Both the position numbers and the translations under genes were made by a program. From Phycisphaerales bacterium (GTDB lineage Bacteria > Planctomycetota > Phycisphaerae > Phycisphaerales > UBA1924), in the NCBI GenBank assembly GCA_029260555.1, contig JAJDCZ010000042.1, forward strand, positions 33,784 to 97,783: DNA of 64,000 nt. Reading direction: 5' to 3'. How positions within the stretch are numbered: position 1 is the stretch's first letter; every line of letters starts with the position of its first letter. Below are positions 53,163-63,698 of this stretch, one piece after another. The notes beneath the pieces were generated by a model. It made no database searches, was not told where the DNA came from, and worked only from the letters and a program-made list of their open reading frames with translations.

Positions 53163-53801
53163 TCAGCGACGACGACGACCAGCGACCAGACCACCGAGAC
53201 CGAGGAGGGCCAGGGAAGCGGGTGCGGGAACGACATTGATGTCGATGGAGCCATCGGTGAAGCTCTGTGCAGCGGGAATGCCAACGGGGGGCATGCCAAC
53301 CTGAGAGTTCGTGAACTGTGACACGATGGTACGAAGACCCACGGTGCTACCAGCGGTGTAGGTCATGCGGAAGAACTCAACCGTGGCTGCGGTGTCAGGG
53401 TTGCCACCAAGCAGGGGTACGATCACGGCGTGATCGATCGAACCGCCAACAGCACTGCCCTGAAGAACATTACCGACCAAGGTGTAGGTGATGACGCTGG
53501 GGAAGTTACGGAAGCCACCAAAGGCACCGTTGTGACGACGACCAGAATAGACGACATCAGTGTCGCCAGCGGCTTCGGAAGCACCAGCGGTACCATCGGT
53601 GAGGCCATCAATGCGGACATTGAACTTGCCACCAGCATAGAACTGGCCAGCGTGTGTTGCAGAAAGGGCCACGGTCACGGACTCACCGGGATTAAGGGTG
53701 GTGGAACCGGAAACCACGGACCAACTGTATGTGACCTGTGCGTTGGCCGCAGCGGCAAGGCCAGCGACCGCAACGAATGCAGCAATACCAGAAATTTTCA
53801 C
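53163..53801 (-). CDS. PEP-CTERM-type secreted protein, paralogue 2
   Basis: 212 residues, starting at a GTG with AAGGAG eight bases upstream. Signal peptide (KISGIAAFVAVAGLAAAANA), then TYSWSVVSGSTTLNPGESV, AGQFYAGGKFNVRIDGL, and the anchor VPAPASLALLGLGGL then AGRRRR. The body parts VGLRTIVSQFTNSQV and AQSFTDGSIDINV are shared with its neighbours. The function of the mature part is unknown; it should be exported and sorted to the cell envelope. Confidence 0.88.
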   Translation of the reverse strand: MKISGIAAFVAVAGLAAAANAQVTYSWSVVSGSTTLNPGESVTVALSATHAGQFYAGGKFNVRIDGLTDGTAGASEAAGDTDVVYSGRRHNGAFGGFRNFPSVITYTLVGNVLQGSAVGGSIDHAVIVPLLGGNPDTAATVEFFRMTYTAGSTVGLRTIVSQFTNSQVGMPPVGIPAAQSFTDGSIDINVVPAPASLALLGLGGLVAGRRRR

Positions 53802-54290
53802 TTCTTGTCTCCTTCAGAAGAACGATTATGTTTTGGGGATTGACCCCTACTCTCCAAACCAATGGACTGATGAAAAATCCATCAGCCTACAAATGCGAGG
53901 CAAGCCTGTTGCTTGTTGCCCAAGGATAGCGAACTTCCGGTTCCGTTGCAACCCCTAATTATCAAAAAATGAGTGACTTTCTGCAAATTTGCTGGCATTT
54001 CGCCAAACTTGTGTCTCAAAAACGCCTTAGCAGGCAAGTCTGGCAGTTTTTTGCTCATTAATAGAAATCTGTCAAGATCCGATTTTGACAGGACTGGCCC
54101 GATTGCTTGAACAGAAGCTTCATTTCAGCATTCAAGCAAACTGCATACCCTGTCTATGTTTGCGCTTTTTATGCAGAGTCGCCGTGGGCCATCTCACATT
54201 ATGCACATCGGTACATATGAAAAAACCCCGCCCGAGTTATCGGACGGGGTTCTATTTGTATTCCAGATCAACCGTGAGGTTGAATCAGAT
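53802..54290. other. Intergenic region between paralogues 2 and 3
   Basis: No gene seen. It includes the leader of paralogue 2 on its left, an A+T-rich middle, and the terminator of paralogue 3 at 54224-54251. Confidence 0.5.
54218..54251 (-). terminator. Terminator of paralogue 3
   Basis: Arms at 54224-54235 and 54240-54251 pair with one mismatch, loop GTTA, T-run on the minus strand. The following 50 bases up to the gene also match the copy near 53100, so the duplication included the terminator. Confidence 0.9.
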
Positions 54291-54935
54291 TCAGCGGCGA
54301 CGACGACCAGCGACCAGACCACCGAGGCCGAGCAGGGCCATGGAAGCGGGCGCGGGAACGACATTGATGTCGATCGCACCGTCAACGAATGATGCTGCAC
54401 TGGGGATGCCATTCACAGCGATCTGGGCATCAGTGAACTGAGTCACGATGGAGCGTGTACCAGCAACGGTACCAGCGGTGAAGGTGAAGCGGAAGAACTC
54501 TGTGGGGTTGGCCAGATCGGGGTTGCCACCCAGGATCGGGGGGATGGTGGCGTGATCGATCGAACCGCCAGCACCGGTACCCTCAAGGACATTGCCATTG
54601 AGTGTCAGAGCCATGGGACCTGAGGGGAAGTTGCGGTAGCCGGAGTTGGCACCGCCGGGGCGACGACCGCCATAGGCAGCATCTGTATCGCCAGCAGCAC
54701 CACCGCCACCGACGCCATCGGTTGCATCGAGGCCATCGATGCGGATATTGAACTTGCCACCAGCATAGAAATCACCCATGTCGCGGGAAGCTGAGAGGGC
54801 AAGGGTGACTGACTCGCCGGGATTCAGCGAAGTGGAACCAGAAACCACGGACCAGCTGTAGGTGACCGTCTGAGCATTTGCAGCAGCGGCAAGACCAGCG
54901 ACAGCAACCAAACCAATAAGTGCAGACTTTCTCAT
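54291..54935 (-). CDS. PEP-CTERM-type secreted protein, paralogue 3
   Basis: About 214 residues from the ATG at 54935, with AAGGAG nine bases upstream; an ATG at 54959 is less likely. Signal peptide RKSALIGLVAVAGLAAAANA, then a body with VVSGSTSLNPGESVTLALS, DFYAGGKFNIRIDGL and an extra glycine-rich loop (DGVGGGGAAG). The anchor is VPAPASMALLGLGGL then AGRRRR. First of the three in transcription order, and closest to paralogue 2. Confidence 0.88.
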   Translation of the reverse strand: MRKSALIGLVAVAGLAAAANAQTVTYSWSVVSGSTSLNPGESVTLALSASRDMGDFYAGGKFNIRIDGLDATDGVGGGGAAGDTDAAYGGRRPGGANSGYRNFPSGPMALTLNGNVLEGTGAGGSIDHATIPPILGGNPDLANPTEFFRFTFTAGTVAGTRSIVTQFTDAQIAVNGIPSAASFVDGAIDINVVPAPASMALLGLGGLVAGRRRR

Positions 54936-54959
54936 CTTTACAAACTCCTTGAAAAACAA

Positions 54960-55277
54960 CGAGGGGCCGATCCCCTACTCTCCAATTCCATTTCTGAAGG
55001 CTTCAGATTCGTCTGAAACCTTGTAACTACGGTGTTGAGTCGAAACTCAAGCCAAATGTGCCTCAGGAACGGACCTCATGCCAGTCACTTCGATGAATCT
55101 TTTGGTTTTTTCTGCAGATTCAAGTGTTTAAAGGCTCATTGAAGATATCAGCATCACCAAATCCGCCGATAACAATCGCTCTGACGATGCCAGATATCCA
55201 AAAATCCAACGACTGAACCATGTGTTGCCAGACATTTGCAGAACATACTGAAGTTAGGTTTTTTTATCTGAAACTGG
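54960..55277. other. Leader region of paralogue 3
   Basis: No gene seen in these 318 bases between the transporter stop and paralogue 3. Promoter of the paralogue is expected; I cannot place it. No terminator is visible for the transporter. Confidence 0.4.
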
Positions 55278-56588
55278 TCATCTATAACGGTCAGCGCTTC
55301 TACCAAGCTGGAAACCGATGTATCCCCAGACCAGCGTGACTGGCAAGGCGATGACCGTGATGGCCGATAATGAAAGCCCGATGATCTGGACCGTCAACAG
55401 CCAATACAGCCCGGCTCCTGCGTTATCGCCAAGGCGATATATAAAGGTATCAATCAGATTTTTGGCAGCATACTGCTCATCTCGTGTCAAGGGGCTGAAC
55501 AAGGCTTCTCGTGCGGGTCTGACAAGCCCATAGCCCAGCGACTTGCGTATGACCTGAAATACAAAGAGCACGCTGAGGATGGGCTGAAGTGCTAGAACAA
55601 CCAGCCCCAGGCCCGTGACTGCTGGAAGAATGATCAGCGTGCCTCCCAACCCGAGTTTTTTGAGGATGCGCCAAGCCAGAGTGAGTTCTATCAGCACCGT
55701 CAGGATATTTGTCGTGAGATTCAGGTTGGCAAAGAAGGCGATGCGATCTGGCCTGGCCATGAGCGATTCCTGCACGATTCGTGCCTGAACCAGATAGATG
55801 ATGGTCTGGATGAGTGTGTAGCTGATGAAGAAGAGGCAGATGCCTTGCAAATAACGCGAGTCGGCGACCTGTTTGACTCCTTGCAGAGCAGATTGAATCT
55901 GGTTCTGGCGAGATGGAGCAGGATGGGGGCTGGTCTTGCACACATCAGCGTGAGAACACAGCACCAGGCTGCAAAAAGCTGCCAGACTGATAAGTAAAGC
56001 AGCCAGAATCAGCAGACCTGTGACATGCAGATGGCCAAGCAGAAGTCGTGTGATGAGAGAGCCTGCCATGGCGCCGAGGCTTGTGCCAAGAGCAAAGAGC
56101 GGGAAGAGTCTTTTGGCCTGCTCTCTGGAGAAGGTGTCGATCATGACGCTCCAGAGGATGGATACGCCCATGAGGCCGACGATGCTGACGAAGACGAAGT
56201 AGGAGCGTACCAAAATCACCTGTTGATCTTGAGGCACCATGTGCAGCAGTGCTGAAAAGATCAGCACGATTAAGGCGTAGCAGTTGAAGACCAGCAATAC
56301 GAGCCTGGCGCGAGTGGCGCGTGCAAAGAGCCAGGCAAAGCCAAGCGAGGCCAGGAGCGTGACGCCACTGGTCACCATCATCAGCCAGGCAAGATTCTTG
56401 TCGCCACTTTCCAGCCCCATGGCATCACGGATGGGCCTGAGCATGTAATACCCAGTCATGAAAACAAAGAGGGTCAGACAAGCCCAAGCCACGGGAACTC
56501 TTTCGCCAGGTTCAAGGCGACAGATTCGATACAGCACGCTCTGGGGCTGAGCAGGCGAATCGTCGGATTGAGGCTCGTGGCTGGTCAT
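55278..56588 (-). CDS. Npt1/Npt2-type nucleotide transporter-like MFS protein
   Basis: 436 residues with about twelve membrane helices. FVFMTGYYMLRPIRDAMG at the N-terminus, SIVGLMGVSILWSVMIDTFS, LFALGTSLGAMAGSLI and RPAREALFSPLTRDEQYAAKN are typical of the ATP/ADP-translocase-related MFS proteins found in free-living bacteria. The substrate in such bacteria is unknown. No partner gene is adjacent. Confidence 0.82.
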   Translation of the reverse strand: MTSHEPQSDDSPAQPQSVLYRICRLEPGERVPVAWACLTLFVFMTGYYMLRPIRDAMGLESGDKNLAWLMMVTSGVTLLASLGFAWLFARATRARLVLLVFNCYALIVLIFSALLHMVPQDQQVILVRSYFVFVSIVGLMGVSILWSVMIDTFSREQAKRLFPLFALGTSLGAMAGSLITRLLLGHLHVTGLLILAALLISLAAFCSLVLCSHADVCKTSPHPAPSRQNQIQSALQGVKQVADSRYLQGICLFFISYTLIQTIIYLVQARIVQESLMARPDRIAFFANLNLTTNILTVLIELTLAWRILKKLGLGGTLIILPAVTGLGLVVLALQPILSVLFVFQVIRKSLGYGLVRPAREALFSPLTRDEQYAAKNLIDTFIYRLGDNAGAGLYWLLTVQIIGLSLSAITVIALPVTLVWGYIGFQLGRSADRYR

Positions 56589-56733
56589 CGCAAATCGTGG
56601 ATCTGTGTTTCTATGGCTGGCAAGGGATCAGGCTGCGATCAAAATCGCTCAACCAAACTCAAGGCAACGCGGTATCACAGGCTCCGGAGTTAGCTCAATG
56701 GTATGAGAGAACACGAAGAAGAGGAACACGAGT

Positions 56734-57894
56734 ATGAAGAGTGCGACGCGCAGGGTTTTTCTCATGGATACGCTGGCGTTGGGTGCTTCGATGGCGCTGG
56801 CAAGCCCGCTTCTGGGCAAGGTGGGCTCGATGGAGAAGAAGAATTTGTTGATTCTGGGCGGGACTTCGTTTTTAGGGCCTGCGATTGTGCATGCTGCGCT
56901 CGGTCGAAATCATGAAGTGACGCTGTTTAATCGTGGGATGACAGGGGCGGATCTTTTTCCGGATCTTGAGACCATCATCGGGAATCGTGATCCGAATATA
57001 GAGCCTGGGCTTTCAGGGCTTAAGGGGCGTTCTTTTGACATGGTGATTGATACCTCGGGGTATGTGCCTTGGATGGTGCGTGAATCGGCGCAGGCCTTGC
57101 GGGATCATGTCGAGCATTATGTGTTTATTTCGTCGATCTCGGTGTATCCAACCTACAGCGAGATTGGAATGACAGAGAGTGCTGAAACAGCACGCATTCC
57201 TGAAGAAGCGATGGCAAGGTATGAGTCGCTGACCTTTGCTGATGGATATTCGCCTCGGTTGTATGGAGCACTCAAGGCGGGGTGTGAACGAGAAGCTGAG
57301 AAGGCAATGCCGGGCCGGGTATCAAACATCAGACCCGGGTTGATCGTTGGGCCACGGGACCGGACGAATCGGTTTACTTACTGGCCTGTGCGAGTTGAAA
57401 AAGGTGGCGAGGTACTGGCACCAGGAACGCCCAGCGATCCCGTGCAGTACATTGATGTGCGTGATCTTGCAGAGTTTTGCCTTGCGGCTGCGGAAAAACG
57501 AGCTGCGGGCTTGTTCAATGCAACTGGCCCGGTGGGCGGCATGGAGATGGGGCATTTTCTCAATGCCTGTAAAGAAGTAACGGACAGCGATGCGAACTTT
57601 GTGTGGGCGGATGCTGATTTTTTGACAAGTCAGGGAGTCAGTGCGTGGCAGAACATGCCGATGTGGGTGCCTCCGAGCGGTGACTATGCAGGGTTTGGCA
57701 GGATCTCGGTGGATCGTGCGATCAAGGCGGGGCTTTCGTTTCGTCCGGTTGCTGACACCATCAAAACAACGCTGAACTGGTATCACAATGACGCACCAGA
57801 AAAGGTCAGAGCATCGCTTAAAGCTGGCAAATCTGCGGGTCTGAGTGCTGAAAGAGAAGCTGAGGTTCTGGCAGCATTAAAAGAACGCGAGTAG
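56734..57894 (+). CDS. Tat-exported NAD-dependent epimerase/dehydratase family protein
   Basis: 386 residues. The first 33 hold a twin-arginine signal (SATRRVFLMDTLALGASMAL). Then an extended SDR fold: LLILGGTSFLGPAIV binds the dinucleotide, DMVIDTSGYVP, VFISSISVYPTYS, YGALKAGCEREAE with Y and K at the catalytic place, and IRPGLIVGPRDRTNRF. It is close to isoflavone-reductase-like/NAD-epimerase proteins. Export of such an enzyme through Tat fits a pre-loaded cofactor. AGAGGA lies upstream of the ATG at 56734. Confidence 0.87.
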   Translation: MKSATRRVFLMDTLALGASMALASPLLGKVGSMEKKNLLILGGTSFLGPAIVHAALGRNHEVTLFNRGMTGADLFPDLETIIGNRDPNIEPGLSGLKGRSFDMVIDTSGYVPWMVRESAQALRDHVEHYVFISSISVYPTYSEIGMTESAETARIPEEAMARYESLTFADGYSPRLYGALKAGCEREAEKAMPGRVSNIRPGLIVGPRDRTNRFTYWPVRVEKGGEVLAPGTPSDPVQYIDVRDLAEFCLAAAEKRAAGLFNATGPVGGMEMGHFLNACKEVTDSDANFVWADADFLTSQGVSAWQNMPMWVPPSGDYAGFGRISVDRAIKAGLSFRPVADTIKTTLNWYHNDAPEKVRASLKAGKSAGLSAEREAEVLAALKERE

Positions 57895-57994
57895 CGCGAG
57901 AATGACAACTCTGACTATCCTGAGTGTGACTGGTTTTGCTTGGTGAGATGGATGGCCAAGGCACTTTCTGTGGGAGAGCTAATGGACTGAATTA

Positions 57995-58028
57995 GCCACT
58001 ACTGCGCTGCTGAGCATCGAGTAGTGGC
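57995..58028. repeat. 9-bp inverted repeat after SDR gene
   Basis: Perfect arms GCCACTACT (57995-58003) and AGTAGTGGC (58020-58028) around 16 bases. No T-run, so a terminator role is only possible. Confidence 0.4.
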
Positions 58029-58084
58029 ACCTTGAGAATCTGAGTTTGATGAGAAATCTTCGGTATTGCCGAGGCTGGGAAGAT

Positions 58085-58107
58085 CGCTCCCTGACGGTCG
58101 CGGCTCG
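58085..58107. repeat. REP-like sequence, second site
   Basis: A 23-bp sequence that differs at three positions from the arms of the inverted repeat at 10695-10832. A single copy here, without a partner arm. Shows that the element is dispersed in this genome. Confidence 0.7.
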
Positions 58108-58132
58108 GTGTGGTGCTTTGGTATGTGGGGGC

Positions 58133-58582
58133 TTATTGGTTGAGTCTTCCGAGCAGGTCGTCCATGAGATGGCGGGCGCGGGCATCGTTGCCAAGGGGTG
58201 CGATGGCGATGGAGGCTCGCGAGCCTGTAGCGGTGGTGTTGCCTCGGATGATGACCTGGTCTTGCTGGCCTGCGATGCCATGGCCTCCGGATCGGGCGAT
58301 GATCCAGCCGATTTCGGTGTTGATCTGTCGATCGGTAATGGTGTAGCCTCGGCTGGCGAGGGTTGCCTGCCCGGCAGCGAGGATGGCGGGGACACGAATG
58401 GTGTCTGGCAGGTCAGCGTAGAGCTTGGGAGTGGTGTGTCTGGTGAGAAGCCTGCCGGACTGGTTCAGAGCACCGGTGGTGCAGGCGCTGAGCAAAAACA
58501 GGCATGGAAGCATGGCAATGAAGCAGAGCGTGTGGTGTCTGGGGGACAGTTCTGAGCCTGGATTGAATCGAAAAGCATACAT
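58133..58582 (-). CDS. Lipoprotein of unknown function
   Basis: 149 residues. A hydrophobic segment (CFIAMLPCLFLLSACTTG) with the lipobox LSAC makes it a likely lipoprotein; the N-region before it is long, so a start closer to FIAMLP is possible. The mature part (ADLPDTIRVPAILAAGQATLASRGYTI) resembles small envelope proteins of unknown role. It converges with the SDR gene. Confidence 0.7.
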   Translation of the reverse strand: MYAFRFNPGSELSPRHHTLCFIAMLPCLFLLSACTTGALNQSGRLLTRHTTPKLYADLPDTIRVPAILAAGQATLASRGYTITDRQINTEIGWIIARSGGHGIAGQQDQVIIRGNTTATGSRASIAIAPLGNDARARHLMDDLLGRLNQ

Positions 58583-58797
58583 TATATAGAGGTTTCGTCA
58601 AAATGCGTGCAACTGCACCAGTGAAGAGGGTGCAAGTTGTAAATGGATGATTTGGGCGGGGTGGATTACGCGCGTTCTTGAGCCTTTACTAGCTGGCGGC
58701 AAGGCGCGTTGCTTTGTCAAAGGTATTGTTGTCACCCCTGTTTATTTGTGCGGGTCTTGTCAGGCTCACACTGAATGAGAACCGAGACGAGGTTTCC

Positions 58798-59022
58798 ATG
58801 GCGATTCGGATCAAGGCTCGAGGCGGAGAATCTGTTGAGCAGATGATGCGTCGATTCAAGAAACTCTGTGAGAAGGAAGGCCTGACCAAAGAGATCAGGC
58901 GCAATGAGTATTACGAGAAGCCTTCAGAGCGGAAGACCCGTGCCAAGCGCAAGGCTGAGAATCGCATTGCGATGATGAATCGGATTGCATCTGGAACCCA
59001 GCCCAAGCGACAGCGGCAATAG
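58798..59022 (+). CDS. rpsU: 30S ribosomal protein S21
   Basis: 74 residues. A small basic protein of the 30S platform involved in initiation. AIRIKARGGESVEQMMRRFK and EIRRNEYYEKPSERKTRAKR match S21. The ATG at 58798 has GAGG six bases upstream; the frame extending to 58714 has no ribosome site. It stands alone, not in the classical rpsU-dnaG-rpoD group. Confidence 0.94.
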   Translation: MAIRIKARGGESVEQMMRRFKKLCEKEGLTKEIRRNEYYEKPSERKTRAKRKAENRIAMMNRIASGTQPKRQRQ

Positions 59023-59372
59023 TTTTATCCTCTTTTTTAGAGGGTCCGGGTGAACTGGTTATCAACCATAGCTGAATCACTCACGGGGATGTTCTTGCCT
59101 TTGCGTTGGGTTGAGTTGCTGGTTTGAGCAGTTCAGCTGGATGTGCAACAAGGTGTACAAGAAACAGGTTGTGGAAGTACGGATCGAATGAAAGATCGCG
59201 TCCATGATGTGTTTTTCAGGAGATTACAGAAAAGCAAACGGAGTCAGGTCGGCTGTGCCGAGGCGTTATGCACCTGTCGTGGGTGATCCTGTCTGGCGAG
59301 GTTTGCTTTGAGCCTTTGAATGGGCGTTGATTGAGCATTGAAGCGGCTCGGTCAAAATGGAGAATAGTAACG
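59023..59372. promoter_or_regulatory. Intergenic region between rpsU and the pyrophosphatase gene
   Basis: No gene seen. Just after rpsU, at 59032-59046, a short A/T-rich hairpin (CCTC, T-run, GAGG) may terminate the transcript. Promoter of the pyrophosphatase gene is expected in the right half. Confidence 0.35.
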
Positions 59373-62072
59373 ATGGATACAGTAATTCCTGCAGGACTCG
59401 CCTCGATTGGCGACATCCCTCTGCCGTATTTTGTTGCGCCGGTCGCAGCAATCCTGGCACTCATCATGGCCAAGCTTTTTTCGATTTCTGTTATGAAGAA
59501 CTCGGAAGGCGATGACGAGATGATTCGCATCGCTCAGGCTGTGCGCGATGGTGCCAAGGCGTACCTGGTGAGACAGTACCGGGTGGTGGCGGGGGTGTTC
59601 GTTGTGCTGGTGATCTTTCTGGGGATTCTGACAGCACTCAAGCTTCAGCCCTGGCAGTCGATGATCGGCGTGCCGATCGCGGGACTGCTCTCAGGCTTTT
59701 GTGGCTGGTTCGGCATGAAGATGGCGACCAATGCCAGTGCAAGAACAGCAGCGGCGGCCAAGGAGTCATTGAATGATGGCCTCACAGTGGCGTTTCGCTC
59801 TGGTGCGGTGATGGGGATGAATGTTGTGGGCTTTGCCCTTCTGGATGTTTCGGTGTGGTTTTTGGTGCTCAATGCGATGGGGTTTGGGATTGAGTCTCTA
59901 ACCACGATTATGCTGAGCTTTGGCATGGGTGCTTCGACGCAGGCACTCTTTGCCCGTGTTGGCGGTGGTATCTATACCAAGGCTGCGGATGTGGGAGCTG
60001 ACCTGGTTGGCAAGGTCGAAGCGGGGATTCCCGAAGATGACGCACGCAACCCAGCGACGATCGCTGACAATGTGGGCGACAATGTGGGCGATGTTGCGGG
60101 TATGGGTGCTGACCTTTACGAGTCGTACTATGGCTCAATCCTGGCGACGATGGCACTGGGAGCAGCTGCAGCGTTTACGGTGCATGGGATTGAAAGTGCG
60201 CACAAGACGATGCTGGCGCTTTTGCTTGCGGTGGCGCCCCTCGCGCTTGCAGGCATTGGCATTCTTTGCTCGATCGCAGGTGTGTTTACGGTCAAGGCAA
60301 AAGAGGGCGCTGGCTTCAACGAGCTGCTTAAAGGGCTTCACAAGGGTGTGTATGTTGCATCCGGTTTGATCATCTTTGGTGCATTCGGGCTGCTTTACAT
60401 GTTGTTTGGTAATCCGGAGTTTGATGCCTCGGCATTGCCATTCAGCTGGTGGGGTGTGGGCCTGTCGATCATGGCGGGGCTGATCTCGGGGCTGGTGATT
60501 GCACATGCGACCGAGTATTACACTTCCTACGAGCACCCCCCCACCAAGCGCATTGCTGAGCAGGCACTCACAGGACCTGCCACGGTGATCATCTCTGGTA
60601 TTGCTGAGGGCATGAAGTCGACATGGGCTTCGCTCATCACGGTTGTGGTTGCGATTCTGATGGCGTTTACCTTTGCGGGCGGTAATGAAAACTTCCTGAT
60701 GGGTCTGTATGGTGTCGGCATTGCAGCAGTCGGCATGCTTTCAACACTTGGTATTACGCTGGCAACGGATGCGTATGGCCCGATTGCTGATAACGCTGGC
60801 GGCAACGCTGAGATGACCGATCAGCCTGCGTTCGTGCGCGAGCGCACTGACATGCTTGATTCGCTGGGAAACACAACCGCAGCGACGGGCAAGGGCTTTG
60901 CCATCGGTTCTGCAGCGTTGACAGCACTGGCGTTGTTTGCAGCGTTTATCCAGGTGGTGCAGGTTCAGATTGGTACACAGGCTGAGAACTTCTTTGCACA
61001 TGGTTCATATTCGACGCCGTCGTCTGATGTGACCAGTTATGCGGTGTTTCAGGGGTATGGCAAGTTTGCTCTTGTGTATCCTGATGGTGAAGAGCAGATT
61101 GTCGATGGAGCCATGCTGATCGATAAGACACAGATTGTGGCTGAACTTGCAAAAGGCGACATATTTGAGGCTCAGCCTGTGGGCAGTGGCATGGCAAATG
61201 CCCGTCGCTGGAAGCTTTCGGGCACGGGATTGCCTTTTGAGGTGATTTCGACTCGGAACGGCATGCTTCAGGATGTTCTTGCGTTTTATGATGTCACGCT
61301 GGCCAATCCCAAGCTGCTGGGCGGTGTCTTCATGGGTGTGCTTCTGGCATTCCTGTTCTGTGCCTTGACGATGAACGCGGTGGGTCGAGCGGCTTATACG
61401 ATGATGCGTGAGTGCCGAAGGCAGTTTGGCAAGATGCGTGAAGCGTTCCGTGCCAATGGCATGAGCGAAGAGGAACTTGCGGACCCGATGACCTGGCCCA
61501 AGCAGGTTGAGTTTGAGGGTGTGCATTATCCTGATTACGCCAGTTGCGTGTCGATTTCGACAGCGAGTGCCCAGAGGGAGATGGTGGTTCCCGCGATCCT
61601 TGCGATCTTTGTTCCGATTGCTGTGGGACTGATTCTGAGTGTGCCTGGTGTAATGGGCTTGCTGGTGGGCGGGCTGACCAGTGGCTTTGCAATGGCGATC
61701 TTCATGGCCAACGCAGGTGGTGCATGGGACAATGCCAAGAAGCTGCTCGAGTCGTATGGCAAGATCACCGCAGACGATATGGTGAACAATCCTGAGATCG
61801 CAAAGAAGATCCCCGAGTCGATTCGCGATGCGATCATGACACGGGCACAGGACTTTATTACAACTGGTAATGGCTCGACCATTGTCTATGGCAAGGGTTC
61901 AGATGACCACAAGGCAACGGTCGTGGGCGACACTGTGGGTGATCCGTTCAAGGATACTTCGGGACCATCACTGAACATTCTGATCAAGCTGATTTCGATC
62001 GTAGCGGTGGTGTTTGCCGGGTTGATCGTTCAGTTTGGACCGATCATCGGCAGCATGCTCGGCCTGAAATGA
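59373..62072 (+). CDS. hppA: Membrane-bound ion-translocating pyrophosphatase
   Basis: About 899 residues with some sixteen membrane helices. It splits pyrophosphate and pumps H+ or Na+. The active-site loops are present: [39 protein letters not shown], and the late [19 protein letters not shown]. The segment [14 protein letters not shown] has alanine at the place that marks potassium-dependent enzymes. A soluble insert of about 110 residues (near 545-655, coded at about 61000-61330) is unusual, and the protein is longer than the common 650-800. The ATG at 59373 has GGAG ten bases upstream. Confidence 0.94.
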   Translation: MDTVIPAGLASIGDIPLPYFVAPVAAILALIMAKLFSISVMKNSEGDDEMIRIAQAVRDGAKAYLVRQYRVVAGVFVVLVIFLGILTALKLQPWQSMIGVPIAGLLSGFCGWFGMKMATNASARTAAAAKESLNDGLTVAFRSGAVMGMNVVGFALLDVSVWFLVLNAMGFGIESLTTIMLSFGMGASTQALFARVGGGIYTKAADVGADLVGKVEAGIPEDDARNPATIADNVGDNVGDVAGMGADLYESYYGSILATMALGAAAAFTVHGIESAHKTMLALLLAVAPLALAGIGILCSIAGVFTVKAKEGAGFNELLKGLHKGVYVASGLIIFGAFGLLYMLFGNPEFDASALPFSWWGVGLSIMAGLISGLVIAHATEYYTSYEHPPTKRIAEQALTGPATVIISGIAEGMKSTWASLITVVVAILMAFTFAGGNENFLMGLYGVGIAAVGMLSTLGITLATDAYGPIADNAGGNAEMTDQPAFVRERTDMLDSLGNTTAATGKGFAIGSAALTALALFAAFIQVVQVQIGTQAENFFAHGSYSTPSSDVTSYAVFQGYGKFALVYPDGEEQIVDGAMLIDKTQIVAELAKGDIFEAQPVGSGMANARRWKLSGTGLPFEVISTRNGMLQDVLAFYDVTLANPKLLGGVFMGVLLAFLFCALTMNAVGRAAYTMMRECRRQFGKMREAFRANGMSEEELADPMTWPKQVEFEGVHYPDYASCVSISTASAQREMVVPAILAIFVPIAVGLILSVPGVMGLLVGGLTSGFAMAIFMANAGGAWDNAKKLLESYGKITADDMVNNPEIAKKIPESIRDAIMTRAQDFITTGNGSTIVYGKGSDDHKATVVGDTVGDPFKDTSGPSLNILIKLISIVAVVFAGLIVQFGPIIGSMLGLK

Positions 62073-62097
62073 TCTGAGCTGATATTTGATTCTTCAC

Positions 62098-62128
62098 AAA
62101 GCCCCGGCATTTGGCTGGGGCTTTTTTT
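62098..62128 (+). terminator. Intrinsic terminator after hppA
   Basis: Arms AAAGCCCC (62098-62105) and GGGGCTTT (62117-62124), followed by T; seven T in a row at 62122-62128. Confidence 0.88.
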
Positions 62129-62309
62129 ATGTGCGTGTTGTTTGTAATCAGGTTGAGTTTGTTAGTGAAATCGGGCCTGTATGACCCTTGGCGTGGTGAA
62201 TCTGGCGGGTTGGTGTCCTATTGTGCTCACTGAGGGATAAAGGAATGAACGAGGCTTTATCGAGCCTTGAGCTGGAATCTAAACCATTTGTATGACTGGA
62301 GTTAATCAC

Positions 62310-63557
62310 ATGTCCACGACGACCGACGCGCAGAAGATCACCATGACCGATTCGGGATTGCAGGTTCCCAATCACCCGATTATTCCTTTTATGGATGGCG
62401 ATGGGATCGGGCCTGACATCTGGAACGCGGCTGTGAAGGTGTTTGATGCTGCGGTTAAAAAGGCGTACGGGACTGAGAGGTCGATCGTCTGGCACGAGGT
62501 GCTGGCCGGTGAGAAGGCGTTTAAGCAGACGGGCAGTTGGCTGCCTGAGCAGACGCTGGAGGATTTCAAGACTTACATGGTTGGGATCAAGGGGCCTTTG
62601 ACGACGCCTGTGGGTGGCGGGTTCAGTTCCTTGAATGTGACGCTGCGACAGAAGCTGGACCTGTTCGTTTGTCTGAGGCCTGTGCGCTGGTTTGAAGGTG
62701 TGCCCAGCCCGGTGAAGCGCCCTGATCTGACCGACATGGTGATCTTTCGTGAGAACACCGAGGACATCTATGCGGGCATTGAGTTTGAAGAAGGCACGCC
62801 TGAGAACAAGATGTTCATGGAGTTGTTCGCGGCCAACTTCCCCGAGATGTTCAAGAAGATTCGCTTCCCCAAAACAACAGGCATCGGCATCAAACCCATC
62901 TCAAAGGATGGCACCGAGAGGCTGGTCCGCTCAGCGATTAACTATGCCATTGACAACGATCGTGATTCGGTCACGCTGGTTCACAAGGGCAACATCATGA
63001 AGTTCACCGAAGGCGGCTTCCGAGACTGGGGATACCAGGTCGCGCAGGAGCAGTTTGGTGCAGAGCTCATCGATGGCGGTCCATGGTGCCAGTTCAAGAG
63101 CCCCAAGACCGGCAAGAACATCATCATCAAGGATTGCATTGCAGACGCATTCCTGCAGCAGATCATGACCCGGCCTGCAGAGTACGATGTGGTCGCAACC
63201 ATGAACCTCAACGGCGACTATATCTCAGACGCTCTGGCAGCCTGCGTGGGCGGCATCGGCATCGCACCGGGCGCCAATATCAACTACGACACCGGCACAG
63301 CCATCTTCGAAGCAACCCATGGCACCGCACCCAAGTACGCCAACCAGGACAAGGTGAACCCCGGCAGTGTGATTCTGTCTGGCGAGATGATGTTCAAGTA
63401 TCTGGGCTGGAACGAGGCTGCGGACTTGATCATCAAGGGCATCAACGGCGCGATCGGCGCCAAGACGGTGACTTATGACTTCGAGCGGCAGATGGAAGGA
63501 GCGACGCTGCGGAAGTGCTCGGAGTTTGGGGATGATATTGTTGGGCATATGGGGTGA
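62310..63557 (+). CDS. icd: Isocitrate dehydrogenase (NADP type)
   Basis: About 415 residues. Oxidises isocitrate to 2-oxoglutarate. [14 protein letters not shown] at the start, [16 protein letters not shown] with the substrate-binding serine region, [40 protein letters not shown] and [11 protein letters not shown] for the cofactor. This is the E. coli-like homodimer class. The ATG at 62310 has GGAG eight bases upstream; a start at 62292 is possible. Transcribed alone after the hppA terminator. Confidence 0.95.
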   Translation: MSTTTDAQKITMTDSGLQVPNHPIIPFMDGDGIGPDIWNAAVKVFDAAVKKAYGTERSIVWHEVLAGEKAFKQTGSWLPEQTLEDFKTYMVGIKGPLTTPVGGGFSSLNVTLRQKLDLFVCLRPVRWFEGVPSPVKRPDLTDMVIFRENTEDIYAGIEFEEGTPENKMFMELFAANFPEMFKKIRFPKTTGIGIKPISKDGTERLVRSAINYAIDNDRDSVTLVHKGNIMKFTEGGFRDWGYQVAQEQFGAELIDGGPWCQFKSPKTGKNIIIKDCIADAFLQQIMTRPAEYDVVATMNLNGDYISDALAACVGGIGIAPGANINYDTGTAIFEATHGTAPKYANQDKVNPGSVILSGEMMFKYLGWNEAADLIIKGINGAIGAKTVTYDFERQMEGATLRKCSEFGDDIVGHMG

Positions 63558-63698
63558 ACAATGAGCAAGTCATGTACCATGAGATATTACTGGACACTAC
63601 TCTGAATAAGTCATTTATGCATTTGCAAGGCACAGATATCCTAACCGGGATAATAATGCGTTAGAATTGATGTGTTCAACTGGAAAGATGATAACGAT

